Shown in pieces: positions 37,501-46,500 of a stretch of DNA of 64,000 nucleotides. The notes beneath the pieces were generated by a model. That model made no database searches. It was not told where the DNA came from and worked only from the letters and a program-made list of their open reading frames with translations. The stretch lies in contig CP136061.1 in assembly GCA_032622095.1 (NCBI GenBank), forward strand, positions 188,668,369-188,732,368. The letters are read 5' to 3'. Origin of the DNA: Siphonodentalium dalli (taxonomy: Eukaryota > Mollusca > Scaphopoda > Gadilida > Siphonodentaliidae). The translations under genes and the position numbers were made by a program. Each line of letters starts with the position of its first letter. The stretch's first letter is position 1.

Positions 37501-40500
37501 TGGCGTCTGTGGTTATTACAGCTGGAAATTCATACTAAGTTTGTAAAACCATTATTACCAGCAAAAAAAAGAAATTTGTTCTTATTTTGATTAATCAATA
37601 ATATTTCAGTGAAAAGATTCCACCTGATGAAAGCAATGTTGGTAAACAATCTACTGTAACAGAAACCAATGTTTATGCTTTCAACAATGAATAAATAACT
37701 CTAAAGTACAGATAGCATTGATCAGATTAGTTGCAGTGCACTGGATATTCCCTCATTAAATTATTTGCAACAGCAATGGCGGCACTCAAGTCATCTTAAA
37801 TTATTTTCTTTTTATTAAAACAAAAGGAAACATTAGTTGTAGAACTTTGCATAATTTCTGGTAAATATCGTAATGAGTAACATTTGGACACCTCGAGAAG
37901 CATATATGATTTTAGGTGATTTGCTGATAAGGTTATGATTCGGATAAGTTGTTAGTTGTCATTTGATTGGCGAAATTTCATTAACTTCTATTCACATTGC
38001 GAACGCCTCGTGGACCTTTAAGGGTAGGCTATACCTCATAATAGTGAAGACCTTTTCCGTGAACCCTTCCATGACTGGAGATTCCTGAAATTTTTTGAAA
38101 ACCATTTGCCAATGTATTCTATTATATATACGAGTCTCCCATAGGGAACCTCGCATATATAAGAGAATACATTGGCCTAACAATATTTGCCTTGATCTGG
38201 TAAGCTAGTGCATTCTCTTATATATGCAAGTCTCCCTATTATATGGAGCAATATTTTTCATTGCCTGTTTTGAAGCCTTTTTAAATTTGTAGTATTTCGC
38301 AATGCGTGCACACCTCAACTAAGTCCAAGGCTTTCAATTGAGGAGATGGCTCCATATAAGTGCCTGGCGCTTGATGTCAAATCCTCTTCTCTCTTAGACT
38401 TATCATACTTGCATACATATATGAACATCATCTTGTAAATTATTGTATAAATCTGGGATACAAAATAAATAATGTTTACATCAAGGCTTTCAATGGTATT
38501 GTGCTAACTAAAAGCTTATAGTAGGCATAATTTTGCAATCACTATACTGGTGATCCACGAACATTTCCAATAAAGCATAAAAAAAACAAATCCGACTGTT
38601 CGACCTATCAGTTTCAAATTGACAAAATATCTCAATCTTGACATTTATAAGCATATTTTTCAAGCTATTTAAGCCATTCCTGGTACAAGCGGTATATTGA
38701 GTTATTTAAACACTTTCCATTTGTCATCTTTCTGATTGAAACCATGCATACATCTTTAATTTTTGCAGATTCAGATGGTTGGCATAAAATATCCGGCAAA
38801 TATATTGCCATGAATGCGTTGATAATTAGCTGTCGCTGCAAGATGAGCCCACTTGGAATGTCACCTTCTTGTCATCTTGGTGATGGCTGTGTAGATCTGA
38901 TATTTATTAAGGAATGTAGCAGACTCGACTATCTGCGTCAGTTGATTCAGTTCCAGACCAAGAACATGGACAAGGTATTGAAATTATTTATCTGTAGTCT
39001 CCTGGGTAAGATTTTCAATAGCGTTGCCATTATCGTTGTTTTTTTAACATAATAGGTAAACCTTGAAGACAGTATTATCACAGTTACGGGGTACATTGTG
39101 GTATTCTATTGAAAACTGAACCACAGACAGGGAGTAAGTGTAAAGGAGACACTAGGGGTGGGGGCGTTGTTGTAAATTGGGTGGGAGTAGCTCCCAGACT
39201 AAGTGTTGCGTCTTTAGTTTATTAGGTCGCCCACAACTGTATAGCAAGACTTACATTGTGTGCACCATGCATGGTTCGATCAGCAACTTTCAAATGACGA
39301 GTCCGTTTCAATGATTGACATGTTCAAACCCTTTATGTAGATTCAACCTGTTTTATCATTTATTGAAAATGCAGCCCAATTTTTTTATTGCAATTTATGC
39401 TTTCATCATTTTGCGCTATTTTTAATCTACTGAACACGTGGGACAGTTTATTATTTCCTGGGATGTTATCGAGTTAGAATGATTGATCACGTTCATAAAC
39501 GTGGAAATAAATGTATGATTTATAAAAATTCAACTGGGAAGTGAATAATAGTTCTATAAGTTAAATACTTTGAAAGTAATTCACCTTATTTCCCGCCAAT
39601 TAATACACCCAGTGGAACATTTCAAAATCCACCCTCACAGCATGTGCTCTGTGCGAGTCAGCAGGGGGTTATTTCAAAGGTCTTGGATGTATCTGTCTTC
39701 ACTGAATGATGCCAGCATAACTCACAGTTATTACCTGTATCAGCGTGCCTTGTCTTGAATCCATGCATGCACTGCTATGCAGACAAATGATACATTGTCA
39801 CTGATTGGTAATCCACAATGTTATAAAACAGAGCGTTAGGTGTGTTTTTCCCTATTTACTGTAACTGCATAGCTAATTGATTTCCTCCACAAAAAAACAG
39901 TTGAATTGTGCACCAATCGATCACTATTCAACAGGGTTTTAAGGGAATAGTTTAAATAATCGGTAAAATGGTATATGCTGTGTAATTTTAGGATTATCAC
40001 AGTATTTTTATGCTTAAATACCACCAGCACTACAATACACAGTCATTGTATATTCTGTCTTCTGAGAACAAATATCAAATTTATTCCTATAGGCAGGACT
40101 TCAGTCAGCCTGAAAATTTTGGTGGCTCCACTTCAACGCAATCAAAATATATGACTGGGCCATAATTTCAGGGTTAACGGTTCAAATATACAATTAGTTC
40201 AGCAAAACTACAGATGGGTGTGTATATTAAGTAGTATTTGAGACACAGAGTGGCTCTTTTGGATAAGAATTGAGCTGAGATGGCCTAACTCACAATGGAA
40301 TAAGATGAATTATGTCATGAGCATACCTAACAGATCTGTCTTTTGTGAGGCAACACTTCTAAGTGGAGATACATGTATTTATGGCAGTTAACTTATTTTC
40401 TTTCTAGACTATACACGTATTTATGGCAGTTAACTTATTTTCATTTTAGACTATGCACAGGTAAGCACATTCAGCAAAAGCTTGCTAATTAAGGTGGTAG

Positions 40501-43500
40501 GCCTATCTCATAATATCTTTGCGCTGTATTGACTATTGCCGGATATGACATCTGTTTAGATTGCCTTATAAACATGGCCAACATATTATTTTTTCAAAGA
40601 AATTACTCATTCTTTGAAGTTTATATAAACATCCATTGCACCAGGATGCTTAATATGATATTGGACACATACATTTAAAGAAGAAATTATCGCCTGCCAT
40701 CACATGCCTGGGTCGAATCCCACCCAATAAAAAAAAAAGTGAATTGTCTCAAAAACACATGCAACATCTAAGAAACTATATCTAATAGTTTGATTTGGCT
40801 TAAGGTGCCCTAATAGTAGTTTATAAGATTAAGAATATACTGTATGCATCAATGGAGAAAAGTGATCCTCAAGCTTGACTCCAAATTCAACCAGATTCTG
40901 GTATTTGAAATGTCCATATCCCAATTCCAATTTTTAAATTGCTGAAAAATGCAAGAATAATGTACGGAATTTAGCCCTAATAAAACAATAAAATACCCCT
41001 TTCTAAATACAATTTTCATCTATGCTTTGAATATCCTGCAGGGCTATAACTCCGGTGATGATTTAGGATAGTCAATAAACTGGACAGGAAGGTGACAGTT
41101 TTGCACTGATATTTTGTCCTTGTTTTCAATTGTGCATATCTCAACTTCAGAAATTATCAACTTGAATTTCACATGTTTGTTTTTTTTAATGTTTAAAGTT
41201 GGTCATATCTAAATATGAGACGAAGACACCTGTCTGGAAAGGCTTCTATCAATTAATATTGATTTTATATCAATATTTTCTTATATAATGCCATAATCAA
41301 ATGGGACGTTACTATTTTGAGAATTTTTAGATAGAGTCATGCCGCATGCTGCGCTCAGAATGAACTCGAGCCATAAAATGTCCCAAATGGATGGTATGTA
41401 TATTATACCAGAAATTCAAAATAAAATCAAAATTAACTTATAGAAGTGTTTACGGACAGGGGTCTTCAATTCATATTTATTATCTTATACCCAGGAACTT
41501 ATATAAAACTTGTTATAGGAAAAGATAGACCATCTGTAATATGTTACTTCTGTGTTTAAAGCTATGATTTAACTATATCTTATTTGTTTGTGACAAAGTA
41601 ATGAAACAACAAAGTCTCTAATTTATATTTCTCAGATAAGTTTGCTTAATTTTTGAGAGCACAAGTAAAGCTTAAATTGATAACCAAAACCAATGACATT
41701 TGGTTTCGTTAATGATGGGCATTGTCACTGTGCATGACTAATATATTTAATTTGGTTTACAAAACTAAGAAAAGTTGAGCTAAACTAAACTATGAGTCTC
41801 TTTCTGTCTTTGACTGGACAACACTTTCCAGACATGGGCACTAGACTGAAGACATGATAAATGTGACTGTTATTCAGTTGTATGAAAGGCCATCTTTGAG
41901 ACAGCGGGACCAAGAACAGCCAGACCGCTCTCTAGCTGAAACACTACCTATAAATTGGGAAATGAGATTTTTGATAAGTTGATTCAATTGGTGACAATGC
42001 TTTTAATACATTTTTTGTAGTGCATATTAATCCTTTAAAAACTAAATACTACATGATGAGTAGTTACTTAAAGGCACGTGAGGCCTTAATTGTCGAAAAT
42101 ATTCATATTTGTTCCAAACACCGTAAACAGAAAAACATTACAACGCATACAGTTTCGTTCATATATACCATGACCATCGCGTAAACAGCATGTTGTCATA
42201 AATACCTACTATATTTTACCTAAGCAAGAGCCTGATTGGGTTACAGAGGACAGCACAATGCTACTGGCTAATCACATACAAATGGCATAAACGCTCTTTA
42301 TTAGTTCCATATCAGGAATTCACCAACAAAGAACGCTCTTTATGTTTACCATCATAATATAAACAAACACCAGAAAAGTAACTTTTTATGCTTCTGTTTA
42401 CATAACAATGGTTAAACATATGAGAATAACATACTGTTTATGCGATATTTCTTATTTATATACGAACAAAGTCTGTCTACATTTTGATGTTCTTTCTGTT
42501 TGTGGCGGTTTTTGACGGGTGAAAATATTTTCACAGGATACCCACCGCCAAGGCCAACCGTACCTTTACTTAATCCCATTTATTCCTTTTATAAATGTTC
42601 AGATAATAAGTTCAATGAACAAGGCTATTTTGTCAAATGAGTGAATAAGTATATGTAGCATAGGACCCTGCGAAGCTTCAAAATTTGATTTGCGAATCGT
42701 GCTGCCAATTCGATCTAATTTGATCATAGGATTTGAATATTTTCTAATCACTCCTCTAATTGGCTTTCTTGTTGGTGAAAAAGACCATGATGTTGAAGAT
42801 GCCTTATCCTAAATTTCAAATCTTACTATAGGTCTATTAGAATAACGCTTGAAATTTAGCCTAGCTCGCTGTTTTTGTCTTGCTGCATTGATTTGTACCA
42901 TACCGCCCAACGACATATATAACAGTAAGCAATTATTTCATGTGTCTTTTGGGAACAGTCCAAATTGTTGTCCCGAAGTATCAGGAATGACTATCGAACT
43001 GTTGACCAAGGCCGTAGGCCGAGGGCAACAGTTCGATAGTCATTCCTGATACCGAGGGACAACAATTTTGCATGTTCCCAAAAGACACATGAAATAATTG
43101 CTTTGTTACCCAATACATTTACTTGTATATAATCAGGTCATTGCTAATTAATCACACTCTTTAATAGTGTTATTTCGAATTATGAGAACTAACTGGAATA
43201 TACCGCCATGTATCTGAATGCAAAAAGCACATGTAGTCTCTATTTCCGGAAATAGCCGAAACGTCACGGAAATTGCAAACCATGTAACAGTTCGTTCGGG
43301 CCAGTCAACAGTTCGCTCGGAGCCAGTCAACAGTTAGCTCGGGTCGGGCAACAGTTCACTCGTGACGTCACGAAAGCCGACCGTGATTGCAAACCGGGCA
43401 ACAGTTAATTCAGGGCGGGCAACAGTTCGTTGTGGCGTTACAAACGCGAATTTGGGGTTAACCAGTTAATTCTAAATCCCAATGATTTACGAAGTAAAAC

Positions 43501-46500
43501 TCTACTATTGGGTAACAATAATTAATAGTGTATTTCTCACCCAATCATGCAAATGTAGGGAGTCATTGAGAACATTTTCCGAATGCGAAAAACTTGATTA
43601 ATCAGAGGTATGTCACAGGTCTCCAGAAAAAAAATTGACCCCACCCCCTGTAATAATTAATCCTAGATTAATATTTAATACCTGTGAGATATGTTCTTCT
43701 GTAGTCTATCTTGAAGTGTACAAGTTTACAGTCTTACAATGTTCATGATTTTCAAAACACAAACTTTACAAACTTTTATAATTTGACGAAATAAGATTTT
43801 TTGTGAGTGAAACTTCCATTGTTCGTCAGATGGTCTTATACGTTGTAACGTGCACCATGCTCCATCACCTATCCAACATCATTGTAATTGTATACCATTT
43901 TTGGCCCCAGTACACAGTAATTATAGGGCTGAATTGGTCTTCATTAAATTTCCCAGCTTCACAAAACTGGCATTATGTTACCCATGTTCGATACAACTGG
44001 TATTTTGATATCCAGGTTTGGCTCATATATATTAAATTTGATTTTTGCTTCGATTCATGAACCCACCCCTGGCCCTGATTCAGTTTGAGATTTGATTCAA
44101 CTGTAAACCCCTGATTCGTATCGCCCAAATGTAAGATGTTTTATTGGGTGCCATCGGTTTTTATACTCTAAACATCCATGCAAATGAAGTAATAACCCAT
44201 TCCATCCAGGAGTGAATGGGTGACCAATCACAATCAATTATTCTAGTATGTTTAGATACAGTTGTATTATTGTGAGTTTTCTTGATAATGTGCAGTTTGG
44301 CCAACTTGAACACATAATAGTTTTTGTCAGTCTCAGTGTTTATTATGTAACATATTATATAGCCTTCCCAAGCCAAATGTTTGAAATTCTCAATGACCAT
44401 TGCATATTTCTTTTTTCTGATTCAGTTCAGTTCAGATATTGTCTCTGCTGTTCGAGTCAAGGAGTTCTCTTTCAAACCTAATTGTGGGAAACCAGATACA
44501 GAAAATCTGGCCTCCACCCATATATCAAATGTCTCCAGATCTCACAAATACACGATGAAGACGCCTCGGACAAGTGTTTGGAATATTGATGGGGAGGTTC
44601 ACCGTGGTGCTGAAATCAGAGTCAAGTTAGTATCATTGTATTTATAATTAGCTCGGGTGAAGAATGCGTAATTTATTAGTGGACCTTCAAGTCATTTTAA
44701 ATAATTAATAGTCATCTTGGGTAAACAGCACCTATTTCATGACTCTGGATAAAGTTACATCTATATTTTAAGTTGATAATAATTGCTCTTTATTGCTAAT
44801 TATTAGTGCCACTTTAACCCTTTACCTAACAAAGCGGCCAAAAACGCCCAAATAAAGCTTCAACAGCCTAAAATATCTTCGGTCTGTCTCAATAACACCA
44901 TACAAATATATTCATTGACCACATTGTGATGGCTACAGTTATGCCCTGTGCCAATGCATTCTCTTATATATGCAATTCGACCATAGGTCGCCTCGCATAT
45001 ATAAGAGAATGCATTGGCCTAAAAAAAATCTTTTTTAACACTTTTTATCATTTTTTCTTACATTCTTTAATATTTTTTTTTTTTTTTTCTTACATTTTTA
45101 AACAATTTTTTTAATATTTTTCTACATTCTTTGACAATTTTATCATTTTTAATATGTGTTAAGCCAATGCATTCTCTTATATATGCGAGGCGACCTATGG
45201 TCGACTCGTATATATAAGAGAATGCATTGGCACAGGGCCGTTCTGATGGGTAAAGGGTTAAGTAATTTGAGGTCAACAGCATCTATCCCGTTACATTCCC
45301 CGCATCATTTTACTTTTGTGGACCAATTTTCGTACATATCGTATGCGCTGATATTAAATGCTCTTTATTGATCATATAGTTTATTAGTCCCTCTTTAAGT
45401 CATCTGAGGTCAAAGGCGCCTATCCCATGACAATTCCCTGGTCAGGTGACCTATCTGTACCAATTTTCTCACATATCTTCTAAGCTGATAAGGAATGCTC
45501 TTTATTGATCACATTTGCCCCTTTAAGTCGCCTGAGGCATCTATCTCATGACATGCTACTGGTCAATTTATCCCCACAACCAGACTCCAGAGTAAACATT
45601 ATCAAAGAGACAACCAAACTTATAAATGTTCATTATGATTAAGCAATGTGACATATTTTATTCTCTGATAGTACATCTACATTCGAAAGAAAAGTCCAAA
45701 TATTTTACCATTTTGGTCATTTCAGATTTCTATGTGGTATCACTCGATGGTGTTACCATGGCAAACCACCGACACACCCTTCTCAACAAACTCAAAATAT
45801 CAAGAGCCCCAACCACATAAATGTTACTGCTAAAAAAAAGAGTTTTATTCTTAGTAAAACATGCTACAGAAATTGAGGGGAACAGACATTGGTCCCAAAA
45901 TGAATGAAAATTTACAACATTCCCAGAAAACTATGTACACAGTTATCGGAAATCCCCAGAAAGTTGGCACTGAAAGAGTTGGATGAAGGGTATCTACATG
46001 CTCTGTTGAGTCATTACAGGCCAGATTAAAGGGGTATTGACAATAAATCCGGCCATTTATGGGACCATCTCATTTTATACTCAACAGAATATATGCAACA
46101 ATTGAATGAATTTGAGCCATGGATTAGTGCAAAATACACATATATGCTCTCGGTAATTATAAGGAAAATGAATTTGTGACTCCAGTCATTTATTCATTTT
46201 CATTATAATTACCATGTTGTTTGCATCATTCATAGAGCACATGAGTGTATTTTGCACTAATCCATGGCCAAAATTCATTCATTTGTTGCATATATTCTGT
46301 TGAATATAAAAGGAGATGGTCCCATAAATGGTCGGATTTAAAAAGTGTACAGTATCCCTTTAAGACATCTTTTGAATTAAACCAAATCAGAAATTTTAAT
46401 AAACCTCAACGAAAAGCAACCTTTGTTAGGGATACTTGGTGCGATGAATTTGTTTTTCTTTAACCCTTTCAGTGCCAAGTCTGATTTTTGTATCAACCCA

